Shown: positions 39,002-48,582, numbered from the stretch's first letter. The stretch: DNA of 64,000 nucleotides from Xylophilus sp042867185 (GCA_042867185.1 JBHZQV010000001.1:310001-374000), one strand, 5' to 3'. Notes: a model not told the origin generated them from the sequence alone. Translations and numbers: made by a program.

Positions 39002-39107
39002 GAGAACCTGCCGTGCAGCCCGACGGTGCAGATCCGGTCCTCACTGCACGTTCGGGCCGCTCGCGACGGTGCTGTCACATCTGCAATCCACCTCCTAGGA
39101 CCATCAC

Positions 39108-39434
39108 ATGATCAAGGTCAGCGTGCTCTACCCCGCCGCCGAAGGCGCCCGCTTCGACATGGACTACTACGTCGACCGCCACGTGGCGATGATCGCCGAG
39201 CGCCTCGGCGACGCGCTGCTGGATGTCGAGATCGACCAGGGGCTGGCCGGCGCCGCGCCCAACAGCCCACCGCCCTTCGTGGCGGCGGTGCACATGTACT
39301 TCGAATCGATGGAGGCGTTCCAGACCGCCTTCGCGCCGCATGCCAGGGTGATCCAGCAGGACGTGGCGGCCTACACCGACATCCGGCCGCAGACGCAGAT
39401 CGCGACGGTGGTGCGGGCGCGGAAGCGGGGTTGA
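39108..39434 (+). CDS. EthD-family protein
   Basis: A 108-residue ferredoxin-like-fold protein of the EthD family (MIKVSVLYPA, DMDYYVDRHVAMIAE). EthD proteins occur beside monooxygenase and catabolic genes; the biochemical role is unclear. It lies 106 bases downstream of paaZ with a GGA ribosome site and could be the last gene of the paa cluster. Confidence 0.8.
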   Translation: MIKVSVLYPAAEGARFDMDYYVDRHVAMIAERLGDALLDVEIDQGLAGAAPNSPPPFVAAVHMYFESMEAFQTAFAPHARVIQQDVAAYTDIRPQTQIATVVRARKRG

Positions 39435-39592
39435 CGGGCGCGCCTGTGCCGGCGGTCGGCTCGGCCGGATAGAGGCATTCGCTGCGCGCGGCCGCGATGC
39501 CGGGCAGTTGCGCTTCGCCCAGAGCAGACCTCCACGAAGTCGGGTCTGTCCGGTGGGTCGAGGCCTCGCTCCCGTCGCGCCACAATTCCCCC

Positions 39593-42082
39593 ATGCCCGC
39601 CGCCCCCGCGCCTTCCGCACCACCCCCAGCCACCTTCCGCCCCCGTTTGACCCTGCGCACCCTCGGCCGCGGCGACGGCCTGCTGGGCATGGCGCCGTCC
39701 GAATCGCTGGCGCCGCGCGGCGAGCAGGTCACGGTGGCGCAGGTCGATTGGACCTATTCGGCCCCGGGCGGGCTGCGCTGGCAGGTGCCGGCGCCGACCT
39801 CGGTCCTGGCGCCGCGTGCCGGTGCGGCACACGACGCCGCGCCCGTCACCCGCGACCGCGCCGCCGAAGCCGATGCCCGCGACCTGCTCGCCACGCTGGA
39901 CCTGCGGCCGGTGCCGGCCGATGCGCTGCAGTGGCGGGCTCCCGAGGCCGCCACGGCCGCGCTCGGCGACGCGCCGCCGGTGCTGTGGACGCTGCCGCAG
40001 GAAGAGCGTTTTGGCGATTTCTGGGCCGACCGGGTGCCGGTGCTGCAGGCGGCGGGATGGTCGGTGGTGGTGGTGCCCGGCTTCGCGCACCAGAGCGTGC
40101 CGGTCGATGCCTGGCACTTGCTGCTCGACCCGGCGACGGGCGAACCGCAGGGCCGCGAGCTTGCGGCGCCGCTCGGCACCCGGCCGGCCCCGGTGGTGCC
40201 GGCGGGCGGGCTGGCGCTGCCGCGGCGCGAGGGCTCGTGGCTGCTGACGCTGGGCATCGAGGTGCAGGGCGAGATGCTCGACCTGGCGCCGCTGCTGGCC
40301 GAGTTGTTGAAGCGCGATGCCCGCTGGCGCGATGCCGCGGCGCTGGCCGCGATCGACGATGCGGCGCAGGTGCGGCTGCGCGCGCCGGGCGGCCGGCGCA
40401 TCGATGTGGAGGCGGCGCCATTGAAGGCGATCGTCGGTGCGATGCTCGATCTGCTGACCGATCCGCGCCGCGCGGCCGGGCCGCTGAAGCTGTCGCAGTG
40501 GGATGCCGAGCGGCTCGAATCGTTGCGCTACCACCTGGCCGCCAGCCAGTCGCAGCGCGCCGGCGCGCAAGGCGCCTGGGCCTTGCAGGGCGCCGAGGGG
40601 CTGGAGGCCTTGGCCGCCCGCCTGGCCCGCAGCGGGCCGCCGGCGCTGGTCGATGTGCCGGCCGGCCTGGGCGTGAGCTTGCGGCCCTACCAGCGCGAGG
40701 GCCTGGCCTGGCTCCAGTACCTGCGCGCCGAGGGCCTGGGCGGCATCCTGGCCGACGACATGGGCCTGGGCAAGACGGCGCAGGCCCTGGCCCACCTGCT
40801 GACCGAGAAGCAGCAGGGCCGGGCCGACCGGCCCTCGCTGGTGGTGGTGCCCACCTCGCTGGTCTTCAACTGGCAGGCCGAGGCGGCCCGCGTGGCGCCG
40901 CAACTGAAGGTGCTGGCGCTGCAGGGCGCCGACCGGCACGAGGATTTCGCGCGGATGGCGGCGCACGACATCGTCATCACCACCTATCCGCTGGCCTGGC
41001 GCGACCTGGACCGGCTGCGGCCCCAGCCCTGGCACCTGCTGATTCTTGACGAGGCCCAGGTCGCCAAGAACGCCGCCAGCCGCGCGGCCCATGCCCTGCG
41101 CCGGCTGCAGGCCCGCCACCGGCTGTGCCTCACCGGCACGCCGCTGGAGAACCACCTGGGCGAGCTGTGGGCGCAGTTCGATTTCCTGATGCCGGGCTTC
41201 CTGGGCGATGCGCGCAGCTTCCAGCGCGTCTGGCGCAAGCCGATCGAGGTGGGCGGCGAGACGGCGCGGGCCGCGCTGCTGGCGCGCCGGGTGCGGCCCT
41301 TCGTCCTGCGCCGCCGCAAGGACACGGTCGCGACCGAGCTGCCGCCGGTGACCGAGGTGGTCGAGCGGGTGCCGCTGCTGGGCATGCAGCGCGATCTGTA
41401 CGAAAGCGTGCGCGTCGCGGCCGACAAGCAGGTGCGCCGGGTGCTGCAGCGCACCGGCTTCCAGGGTGCGCAGATCGCGGTGCTGGATGCGCTGCTCAAG
41501 CTGCGGCAGGTCTGCTGCGATCCGCACCTGCTGCGCGACACCGCCACGCCGCCCGGCATCGAGCGGGCCAAGATGGAGCGGCTGTGCGAGATGCTGCCGG
41601 CGATGGTGGAGGCCGGCCGCGCGGTGCTGGTCTTCTCGCAGTTCGCGACCATGCTGCGGCTGGTGGATGCGGCGCTGGAGCCGCTGGGCCTGCCGCGCCT
41701 GCTGCTCACCGGCAGCACGCCGCCGGCCGAGCGCGGTGCGCTGGTGCAGCGCTTCCAGGCCGGTGCGGCGCCGATCCTGCTCGCCAGCCTGAAGGCCGGC
41801 GGCACCGGCCTGAACCTGACCGCGGCCGACACGGTCATCCACCTGGACCCGTGGTGGAACCCCGCCGTCGAGGCCCAGGCCACCGCCCGCGCCCACCGCA
41901 TCGGCCAGCAGCGGCCGGTCTTCGTCTACCGCATGGTGGCCGAGGGCAGCATCGAAGAGCGGATGCTGGCGCTGCAGGCCCGCAAGGCGCTGCTGGCCGA
42001 CGGGGTGCTGGGGCAGGATGCGGAGGCGGCGGTGAAGTTCGGGGTGGGGGACCTGGAGGGGCTGCTGGCGCCCCTGGCGTGA
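39593..42082 (+). CDS. SNF2-family DNA-dependent ATPase / helicase
   Basis: An 829-residue DEAD/DEAH-like protein. After a poorly conserved first 350 residues comes the SNF2 core: ADDMGLGKTAQAL (near 387), PTSLVFNWQ, LDEAQVAKN (near 485) and LTGTPLENHLGELW. The helicase C domain follows with VFSQF, GGTGLNLTAAD and ARAHRIGQQRPV. Such bacterial enzymes remodel nucleoprotein or RNA polymerase complexes. The ATG at 39593 was chosen because upstream in-frame codons look non-coding. It converges on folA. Confidence 0.88.
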   Translation: MPAAPAPSAPPPATFRPRLTLRTLGRGDGLLGMAPSESLAPRGEQVTVAQVDWTYSAPGGLRWQVPAPTSVLAPRAGAAHDAAPVTRDRAAEADARDLLATLDLRPVPADALQWRAPEAATAALGDAPPVLWTLPQEERFGDFWADRVPVLQAAGWSVVVVPGFAHQSVPVDAWHLLLDPATGEPQGRELAAPLGTRPAPVVPAGGLALPRREGSWLLTLGIEVQGEMLDLAPLLAELLKRDARWRDAAALAAIDDAAQVRLRAPGGRRIDVEAAPLKAIVGAMLDLLTDPRRAAGPLKLSQWDAERLESLRYHLAASQSQRAGAQGAWALQGAEGLEALAARLARSGPPALVDVPAGLGVSLRPYQREGLAWLQYLRAEGLGGILADDMGLGKTAQALAHLLTEKQQGRADRPSLVVVPTSLVFNWQAEAARVAPQLKVLALQGADRHEDFARMAAHDIVITTYPLAWRDLDRLRPQPWHLLILDEAQVAKNAASRAAHALRRLQARHRLCLTGTPLENHLGELWAQFDFLMPGFLGDARSFQRVWRKPIEVGGETARAALLARRVRPFVLRRRKDTVATELPPVTEVVERVPLLGMQRDLYESVRVAADKQVRRVLQRTGFQGAQIAVLDALLKLRQVCCDPHLLRDTATPPGIERAKMERLCEMLPAMVEAGRAVLVFSQFATMLRLVDAALEPLGLPRLLLTGSTPPAERGALVQRFQAGAAPILLASLKAGGTGLNLTAADTVIHLDPWWNPAVEAQATARAHRIGQQRPVFVYRMVAEGSIEERMLALQARKALLADGVLGQDAEAAVKFGVGDLEGLLAPLA

Positions 42083-42102
42083 TCGGTGGGGCCCCGGCGG
42101 GC

Positions 42103-42585
42103 TCAGCGCTCGTAGCGCACGAAGTCGAAGCGCATGCCGTCGGCCGCGGCGTGCGGCTCGCGCGACACCTCGCGCCATTCGGCGCCCAGCACCGGCGCCC
42201 ACGCGTCGCCCTCGAAATCCCGCGCGATCTCGGTCACCTCGACCCGGTCGGCGCGGGGCAGGGCCAGGGCGTAGAGCTGGGCGCCGCCGATCACCCAGGC
42301 CTCCGGCAGTTGCTCGCAAAACGATAGCGCATGGTCGAGGCTGGTCGCCGGCTGGGCGCCTGTTTCGTTCCAATCTGCTTGTCGGGTGACCACGATGTTG
42401 GTGCGGCCCGGCAGCGGCCGGAAGCGCGGCGGCAAAGAGTCCCAGGTGCGGCGGCCCATGACCACCGGATGGCCGCGGGTCAGGGCGCGGAAATGGGCCA
42501 GGTCTTCCGGCAGGTGCCAGGGCAGGGTGCCGTCCTTGCCGATCACGCCGTTGGCGGCGCGGGCGTAGACCAGGTGCAGCTTCAT
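42103..42585 (-). CDS. folA: Dihydrofolate reductase
   Basis: Reduces dihydrofolate to tetrahydrofolate, which thymidylate synthase consumes. The 160-residue protein shows the usual IGKDGTLPWHLPEDL, VVMGRRTWDSLP and WVIGGAQLYALAL. Its ATG overlaps the stop of the thyA remnant (ATGA), so it was the coupled second gene of a thyA–folA operon. The island inserted in thyA has cut it off from the original promoter. Confidence 0.96.
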   Translation of the reverse strand: MKLHLVYARAANGVIGKDGTLPWHLPEDLAHFRALTRGHPVVMGRRTWDSLPPRFRPLPGRTNIVVTRQADWNETGAQPATSLDHALSFCEQLPEAWVIGGAQLYALALPRADRVEVTEIARDFEGDAWAPVLGAEWREVSREPHAAADGMRFDFVRYER

Positions 42586-42758
42586 ACCGCCACCGGCGCC
42601 TTGATGGCGGGGTGGCATTGGTAGTCCAGCACCGCGAAGTCCTCGAACCGGTAGTCGAAGATCGAATCCGGCCGGCGCTGGATCTGCAGCACCGGGTACG
42701 GGAAGGGATCGCGCGCGAGCTGCAGCGCCACCTGCTCCCGGTGGTTGCTGTAGATGTG
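42582..42758 (-). pseudogene. thyA: 3' remnant of the host thymidylate synthase gene
   Basis: The last 57 codons of a high-GC thyA, from IYSNH through RPDSIFDYRFEDF to the C-terminal APVAV, plus one His codon. Everything 5' of that is replaced by AT-richer DNA. The break lies exactly at the conserved (G-D-x-H-x)YSNH motif. The reading frame continues into the island: an ATG at 42791, preceded by AAGG, gives a 69-residue frame (MLLILCLWFRKH, then the remnant), which could keep translation coupled to folA. The catalytic half is missing, so the remnant cannot be an enzyme. Confidence 0.92.
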
Positions 42759-42764
42759 TTTACG

Positions 42765-42854
42765 GAACCAAAGACAAAGTATCAAAAGCATCTTCGTTCC
42801 TTGGGAAGATAGTGACTGGTTTTCGTTTTTCGCATGTTTTTTTAAGAACCAAAG
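42765..42854. repeat. Island-end repeats, possible recombinase binding sites
   Basis: GAACCAAAG occurs at 42765–42773 and again at 42846–42854. Between them is an inverted repeat ATCTTC-N9-GAAGAT (42790–42810). This AT-rich stretch separates the thyA junction from ginA, where arm-type sites for the recombinases would be expected. Confidence 0.5.
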
Positions 42855-44180
42855 GTGCATGCAAACGTGCAGAATGGACGAACTGTGGCAACCAAACACA
42901 ACCTATCAGAGATGCCCAAGAAGTCCGACGTGCGGAAGCTTGCCTTGTGCCTGGAAACGAGCCTTACGACGGTGGCTGTTACCCCTGAAAGTCATAAGTT
43001 CGCTTTGCAGTCTTCAGGAGAAGAGGTTGAGCTTTCCTTTCCGAAATCTCGGACAACCGTCTTCACGGTCACGGACCGCCACGGGGTCATTGTAAGAACG
43101 GCTTCGAACTGGCTCCGAAAGCTTTGGGCTGAAGTCGGACACTCGTACGCTGCCGACACCGTCCACCAGTACGGCAAGACCCTTAAATACCTTTGCCACT
43201 GGATCGATACGGATCCACCGCTCCCGGGTGTAAACGTCGACGAGAACATCTGCCAACTCAACAGAGACGACCTGGTGCATTGGTTGACTTTCATGCGCGA
43301 TCGAGGCGTGACAGGCAGGACGCGTCACAGCAGGGAATCTTGTGTACGCGAGTTTCTGACGTGGTTGTGCACGGAGGAAGGTGGAAGGCGGAGGGACGTC
43401 GAGTATCTACCTTGGGGGCGCGATGGCGCTGCAGGCTACGTTACTAAAAAGTCAAATGCGAAGAGTCCAAAGTTCATTACAACTTCGCATGTCATCGATG
43501 TTCTAAGCGGTTTGTACAGCGAATGCGAGAGGACGGCTTTTCACGCTCAATACGACATGGGCTTACGAATTTCAGAATTAATCAATTTAAAACGAGGGGA
43601 TTTGCCCGACGACAGCACCTATGATTCTGGTCATGAATGCATTCCAATTTGCATCAACGGCGTCAAAGGGCGCGCAGACCAAGGCAAGGAAAGAATCACA
43701 TTAATTTCCAGAGCGGTTCTTCGCCGAATCAAGGCATACCACAATACTCGAGATTATAGGCTTGCGCCCGATTGGGACATCACAGATGCGAATAAGCCTG
43801 CTTTCCTTACGACCAATCAACTTCGTTGGAGCCTGAGAAATGCCACTAAACAGTTCAAATCGGCCGTAACGAGAGCAGGTTTGCCCCCGGAATTTCGATC
43901 TCATTGGCTACGACATGGGATGGCCTTTTCGGTCCTCCGTTCTGACGCGGGAAAAGATTTCGTCGACAGGATGCTCATCGTCCAAAAAATGCTTGGTCAT
44001 AATAATTTGAGTACTACAGAGATTTATACTCAAGTGCCGCCTCAAATTCTGGACAAGTTGACAAAAGCCGGAAAACTGATCAATCGCCTTGAAGAGGCTG
44101 AGGAGATACGAGCCAAGACCTATTTGGGGCCAATTCAGCACAAAGAAAGACGCGGGCATCATGTCATCAACGCCGTATAA
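42855..44180 (+). CDS. ginA: Tyrosine recombinase 1 of the island (GinA-like)
   Basis: A 441-residue recombinase with a full catalytic set: Arg238 (GLRISELINL), His350 and Arg353 (HWLRHG), His382 (LGHNNLSTTEIYT) and the nucleophile Tyr391. The N-terminal half contains a SAM-like core-binding domain (about 85–190). The start is GTG at 42855 or ATG at 42912; neither has a strong ribosome site. It overlaps the next gene by 20 bases. The GC content is far below that of the host genes to the left. Confidence 0.88.
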   Translation: MHANVQNGRTVATKHNLSEMPKKSDVRKLALCLETSLTTVAVTPESHKFALQSSGEEVELSFPKSRTTVFTVTDRHGVIVRTASNWLRKLWAEVGHSYAADTVHQYGKTLKYLCHWIDTDPPLPGVNVDENICQLNRDDLVHWLTFMRDRGVTGRTRHSRESCVREFLTWLCTEEGGRRRDVEYLPWGRDGAAGYVTKKSNAKSPKFITTSHVIDVLSGLYSECERTAFHAQYDMGLRISELINLKRGDLPDDSTYDSGHECIPICINGVKGRADQGKERITLISRAVLRRIKAYHNTRDYRLAPDWDITDANKPAFLTTNQLRWSLRNATKQFKSAVTRAGLPPEFRSHWLRHGMAFSVLRSDAGKDFVDRMLIVQKMLGHNNLSTTEIYTQVPPQILDKLTKAGKLINRLEEAEEIRAKTYLGPIQHKERRGHHVINAV

Positions 44181-46260
44181 GATTAGCCGTCCGCCCGAGC
44201 CTACGCTTCGTAATCCATACGCCCAAGTGATTTGGATTTTCTACCAGGTTGAGCGAGAGTATGACGAGCCAACGGCGGCCAATTACAGATGGGCCAAGAA
44301 TTCGTTCCTAAAATACCTTGAGGAAACTTACGCGAATAGCAAATCGTCGGAAGATCGTGTTCGATTCTATTTGCATGAGCAATGGGGAGCCGATGCGCTT
44401 GTTCGATTTTGCGACTGGCTCGGCATGAGGTTGACAAGTAAAACTCGGTATAGCCTTTACAAATGTGTGCGCAGGGTCATGGATTTCGCTTATGCGCTTC
44501 GTGTGATAGATACGGCGATCTACTCACCCGGAGTGTTTAAAGGTACTCGTGAAACGAACAGTCGTTCGGCCTATAGCGAAGACGAACAGGAGGTTATAAA
44601 CGCGGCTTTGGCGAAGTGGCTTGGCCTTGCTGCGAGCGTTGTAGTGGGTTATACGCGGAGTGGCAAAGGTGTGCCCTATAAAAAAAGAAACTTTGGCTCA
44701 ATTGAAATAGATGGAGCAGTTGTAGAAATCTCGGATGCTGCGAGCCTTTACAACCTCTCTCATCAAAAGCTCACCACGCGGCTGCAACAGGGTTGGACTG
44801 TCCGAGAGACACTTGGTCTGGACGAGCGTGGCAATTGTGATGCGGGCATCGCGCAACCCATTGAGGTCGAGGGGCAGACCTACCAATCCATCGCTGAGGC
44901 AGCGAAAGCCTACGGTGTTCCTGCCGGAACCGTCGCCTTACGCCTCCGCGTGGGCGGCACCCCTGAGCAAGCGCTGGGCGTCGTGCCGACCAGAGTGCTT
45001 CAATCCGACGAGCGTGCGCTCCTTTGGGCTTTTGAGAACGAGTATGAATGCGACGCGGAAGCCATGCTGACCCATTTCAATCGACGAAAACTGGGTGTTG
45101 TTTGTTCCCAGGAACGTTTGCGTGCGCTCTTTAGTCGTTGGGGTGTGTGGGCTCATGTTGATGACCGATTGGTGATGCCGCTCGCCACCGAACTCTGCGT
45201 ACTTACTGGGTTGAACGTTGAGGCACTCAAGCAGCTTGAGGTTGATTCGTATCAAGATGAGCACGGTCTCACCGGCGAGCCTGTGATTGCATACCGGAAG
45301 CCGCGCTCTGGAAGTGCAACTCGGTCAGAAGATCAGAGTTTACACATAGGCTTGCTTGAAGTGGAAGAGGTTTTCGTCCCTGGGGAAATCGCAAAGCGGG
45401 TTAAGACATTAATCAACATTATCCTTGCAATTACGCTGAGGATTCGACATCACGCACCTCCAGAGCTTTCGCGGCGACTGTTCATTTTTGAAGACGTGGA
45501 GCAGTCGCGCCGAGCGGGACGAAAGGTTATTCTTGCAATCGACCCGAAAGGCAAGGTAAAAACTTGGGGTCGCAGGTTCAAGCAAGAGGAAGGTTTGCTG
45601 ACTCAATTTGGAAAAGAATTCAGTTTTAACATTTCCAGGTGCCGACCGACGCTTGCAACCAACATGGTCTTGGCGGGAGCAAGCTTGCTACAAGTTCAAG
45701 CAACTCTTGGCCACCGATCAATCCTTACCAGCGCGAGTTATTTAGACGAACATCAACTGCAACCAGCCTTCAATCGAGAGGTTACAGGCGCGATGGAGCG
45801 GATCGTCCGCCGTTCTAATGAACACCGCAATGGCACTGCCCAAGAAAAGCAGGTAAAGATAGAGTCAAACAGTTCTCAATCGGGCTTTAGCGAAACCCTG
45901 TCCGGATGCGGATGCTCGGACCCTTATGCACCAAGTGAACGGGTCCAAGCTCTTACGAAGTACAAAAAAGGTTCGGTCTGCAAATTCTGGAACATGTGCC
46001 TTTTTTGCGATCAGGCTATCGTGACGGAGTCAAGTCTCCCAAAGATTATTGTGTACAGAAAACGGTTGAGCGAGGCTGTGGCTGGTGATTCACCCGCTAT
46101 TCGTCCGAGAATCGGTCTCTTCAAAGATGTGATCACGCTCATTGACGGGATCCTGAAAGAAGACGTGATCTTCCCAAAACCCGTCATTGAGGAAGCGCGC
46201 GACAAGGCGGTCGCACTTGATGATGTGCTTGTGGATCAACTGATTTATCAAGGAATTTGA
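44161..46260 (+). CDS. ginB: Tyrosine recombinase 2 of the island (GinB-like), degenerate active site
   Basis: A 699-residue recombinase. The usual first arginine is Asn352 (TGLNVEALK) and the box II His is Ser492 (ISRCRPT), while Arg495, His518 (LGHRS) and Tyr527 remain. Between the N-terminal domain and the catalytic domain is an insert (about 180–285) with two related units, the second reading QTYQSIAEAAKAYGV and ending GGTPEQALGV, like small NUMOD-type DNA-binding repeats. The C-terminal region is cysteine-rich (GCGCSD, then C-x6-C-x2-C form), possibly zinc-binding. It may act mainly by binding DNA and shaping the complex with GinA and GinC. Confidence 0.82.
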   Translation: MSSTPYKISRPPEPTLRNPYAQVIWIFYQVEREYDEPTAANYRWAKNSFLKYLEETYANSKSSEDRVRFYLHEQWGADALVRFCDWLGMRLTSKTRYSLYKCVRRVMDFAYALRVIDTAIYSPGVFKGTRETNSRSAYSEDEQEVINAALAKWLGLAASVVVGYTRSGKGVPYKKRNFGSIEIDGAVVEISDAASLYNLSHQKLTTRLQQGWTVRETLGLDERGNCDAGIAQPIEVEGQTYQSIAEAAKAYGVPAGTVALRLRVGGTPEQALGVVPTRVLQSDERALLWAFENEYECDAEAMLTHFNRRKLGVVCSQERLRALFSRWGVWAHVDDRLVMPLATELCVLTGLNVEALKQLEVDSYQDEHGLTGEPVIAYRKPRSGSATRSEDQSLHIGLLEVEEVFVPGEIAKRVKTLINIILAITLRIRHHAPPELSRRLFIFEDVEQSRRAGRKVILAIDPKGKVKTWGRRFKQEEGLLTQFGKEFSFNISRCRPTLATNMVLAGASLLQVQATLGHRSILTSASYLDEHQLQPAFNREVTGAMERIVRRSNEHRNGTAQEKQVKIESNSSQSGFSETLSGCGCSDPYAPSERVQALTKYKKGSVCKFWNMCLFCDQAIVTESSLPKIIVYRKRLSEAVAGDSPAIRPRIGLFKDVITLIDGILKEDVIFPKPVIEEARDKAVALDDVLVDQLIYQGI

Positions 46261-48141
46261 ATGCTAGCCGTATCAAGCTTGCCCTCGTTAGACGCGCTCG
46301 TTGGCGGGCAAGCCTTATTTGCTCCCGACCTACCTGTTTGGTGTGGCAGATTCGGTGATGACGTATGGCCACTGTTGCCGTTAAGCGATCCACTTCACAT
46401 GGGCAAGACGGGAAGCGCCATCATGTGGAGCGATTTCATCCACGGGCATGGATCAACTCATGGTCACCACAACTCTGCCAAAAAAGCCCGTTATGTAAAC
46501 TGCCTTACACGGCAAATGGTTGATGACTTAAAAGTTGCGGCTGTTATTCATGGCTATTTTCCCGCATTGATAAAAACCTCTCGTCGCACAAAAAAGCAAC
46601 TGAATCCGAAAACGGTTAAAGGCCGCATTGAAGAGCTGGTGCACATTTTCTCTGCTGCGATAATTGCAGCTAAAACAAAATACGGAAGAGTTGTGACGCG
46701 GCTGCAGGATGTTGATTTCGCCCTGTTGAAAGAATGCATCAAGGATCACCCAGGCCGTGGGGCTCATTTAAAGAGGGCACTTAAACTTGTATCTTCTCCG
46801 ATGGTGCAAAGAAACTTGTCGGGTCCTTTGCAGTGGCAATTGGTGGACATCGAGAAGTCGTCCATTGCGTGGCCAGAGACTACCAACGGCGAAGGTATTC
46901 AACCATTGCCCGATCTGTACTTTTTGCGCATTCAAGATTATGCCCTCAATGCGATCGGGCGGTTCAAGTCTGCACTGGGGTTGCCAGTACATTGTTCCGA
47001 GTACGTCGCTTTGACAGATGATGTATTGGATAGTGAAAGTGGTAGCGCAATTCACGCATTCTTGACAGAGCACCCGCAAGGACCCGTCGACCGCGCAAAG
47101 TTTGATCTGCGGTTCAAGGTGCGTGCCTATCAGGTCGAGGAAATTATTGCCGACGTGCAATGCGCATCGATCATGATGCTGCTGTTGTTCACTGGAATGC
47201 GGCAAAGTGAAATTGTGCACGTGCGCAATGAGGCATTGAGTTTTGAACGCGGCTATTGGTTCATCAAATCAAAGGTCGTGAAACATCGGAAAAAAGATAC
47301 TCCGACAACCGAAGGCTGGCTTGCAATCGACATCGTTAGAGATGCGTTCGAGGTTCTCGCGTTTTTCTGTCGGTTCACAGGAAGTGAATTTCTTATCTCG
47401 AGCCCCTTCGCTCGTTTTACTAGGGCATCAAGAGGTTATAGCCTCCATACCATAAGTCAAAAGCTTTCGCGTTGGCTGAGTAAGATACATGTCGATGAGA
47501 AATTCAAAGAATGGACTTTCTCCATTCATCAGTGCAGAGAAACATTGGTTTTTCAGCTTGCAAGCCAGCAGGTGAAGCTGCCATTCGTCAGTATGCAGTT
47601 AAAACATTTCCATAGTAGGTTTCACGGGATGCCCAACGAGGTGACTGCTGGCTACGGAAATTACCGCTCGCAGCTCATGACGAGCGTGTCGACCCGACTG
47701 GCACAGGCCAGCGAGTCGGCGCTGAACGACCTTTATGACGAGAACGCCAAGTTCGCAGGGGGTGGAGGGGCTGCTCACAAAATGCGGGTAGACGCCTTCT
47801 TTGCGGGGATGGCCCTATTTGGTGCGGACCGTGTCAAGTACATCAAAGCGATGGCAAGTCGCGGTGTAAAACTACAGCCTACTAGCATTGGCAACTGCAC
47901 GAAGAACTTTGAATTGCCGATCGAAGACAAGCGCCCGCCGTGCTATGGCGATTACGAGTGCGATCCAGACTGCGGAAGTCATGTCATCACAGAGCGGGGT
48001 GGGATGGCTTTGAACGCGAGGCGAACGCATGCGCTGGCACAAGCGCAAGCTGAGGGCAATGCTGAGTTCAAGGTGGTCTGGCTTGGTCTTGCAGACAAGC
48101 TCGGCCGACATGCCGGAAAGTTAGTGGAGAAGGATGCATGA
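46261..48141 (+). CDS. ginC: Tyrosine recombinase 3 of the island (GinC-like)
   Basis: A 626-residue recombinase starting directly after the ginB stop. Catalytic residues are visible: Arg314 (TGMRQSEIVHV), His423 and Arg426 (HQCRET), His449 and a Tyr in AGYGNYR. The spacing between the last His and Tyr is longer than in classical integrases. The C-terminal part has a Cys pattern (PPCYGDYECDPDCGSH) that may bind metal. The stop overlaps the ginD start (ATGA). Confidence 0.82.
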   Translation: MLAVSSLPSLDALVGGQALFAPDLPVWCGRFGDDVWPLLPLSDPLHMGKTGSAIMWSDFIHGHGSTHGHHNSAKKARYVNCLTRQMVDDLKVAAVIHGYFPALIKTSRRTKKQLNPKTVKGRIEELVHIFSAAIIAAKTKYGRVVTRLQDVDFALLKECIKDHPGRGAHLKRALKLVSSPMVQRNLSGPLQWQLVDIEKSSIAWPETTNGEGIQPLPDLYFLRIQDYALNAIGRFKSALGLPVHCSEYVALTDDVLDSESGSAIHAFLTEHPQGPVDRAKFDLRFKVRAYQVEEIIADVQCASIMMLLLFTGMRQSEIVHVRNEALSFERGYWFIKSKVVKHRKKDTPTTEGWLAIDIVRDAFEVLAFFCRFTGSEFLISSPFARFTRASRGYSLHTISQKLSRWLSKIHVDEKFKEWTFSIHQCRETLVFQLASQQVKLPFVSMQLKHFHSRFHGMPNEVTAGYGNYRSQLMTSVSTRLAQASESALNDLYDENAKFAGGGGAAHKMRVDAFFAGMALFGADRVKYIKAMASRGVKLQPTSIGNCTKNFELPIEDKRPPCYGDYECDPDCGSHVITERGGMALNARRTHALAQAQAEGNAEFKVVWLGLADKLGRHAGKLVEKDA

Positions 48142-48566
48142 CCTCGTCTCGCAACGCTCCGGGGCCTGATGTCAACCGTACTGCCGCCAAGAACGACGAG
48201 GCGATTCTCAAAGCACTTGCCACTTTGGCAAACCCGGCTGAGCGAAAGAAGTTAAAATTGACGGTGGGCTCGATTTGCGTGCTCACTGGATTGACGACGA
48301 ACACTGTACGGTCGCGAAGTTGGGCGCTAATCAAACTCAAAAACATGAAGCGGGAGGCCAAGAATGAGTCCAATGCACTCAGTTCTGTGGATTCTCATGA
48401 TGATGTTTTGCAGGTTCCGACTTTAGATGCTCTGCGTGATCGATTGCGCACTCTCTTAAACCAGAATGCGCTACTTTTTGAGGAAATCATGTGGCTTAGA
48501 AGTCAGGTCAAGAAGCGGGACGATGCGCTTTTGGCTTTGCAGGGTAAACGCCTGACTTTACTTTGA
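48138..48566 (+). CDS. ginD: Small HTH/coiled-coil recombination accessory protein (GinD / TnpC-like)
   Basis: A 142-residue protein. The first half has a helix-turn-helix-like run (VGSICVLTGLTTNTVRSRSW) and the second half is a leucine-rich heptad stretch likely to form a coiled coil. This shape matches TnpC of Tn554-like elements and the fourth gene of GInt islands. It probably helps the three recombinases find or orient their sites. thyA starts 16 bases downstream. Confidence 0.75.
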   Translation: MTSSRNAPGPDVNRTAAKNDEAILKALATLANPAERKKLKLTVGSICVLTGLTTNTVRSRSWALIKLKNMKREAKNESNALSSVDSHDDVLQVPTLDALRDRLRTLLNQNALLFEEIMWLRSQVKKRDDALLALQGKRLTLL

Positions 48567-48582
48567 ACTAGACGTCAAATTT

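Noticed and set aside
42855..48141. Prophage integrase module
   Set aside because: Three consecutive unequal tyrosine recombinases plus a small HTH/coiled-coil gene fit GInt or Tn554-like elements; no phage structural or replication genes are present.
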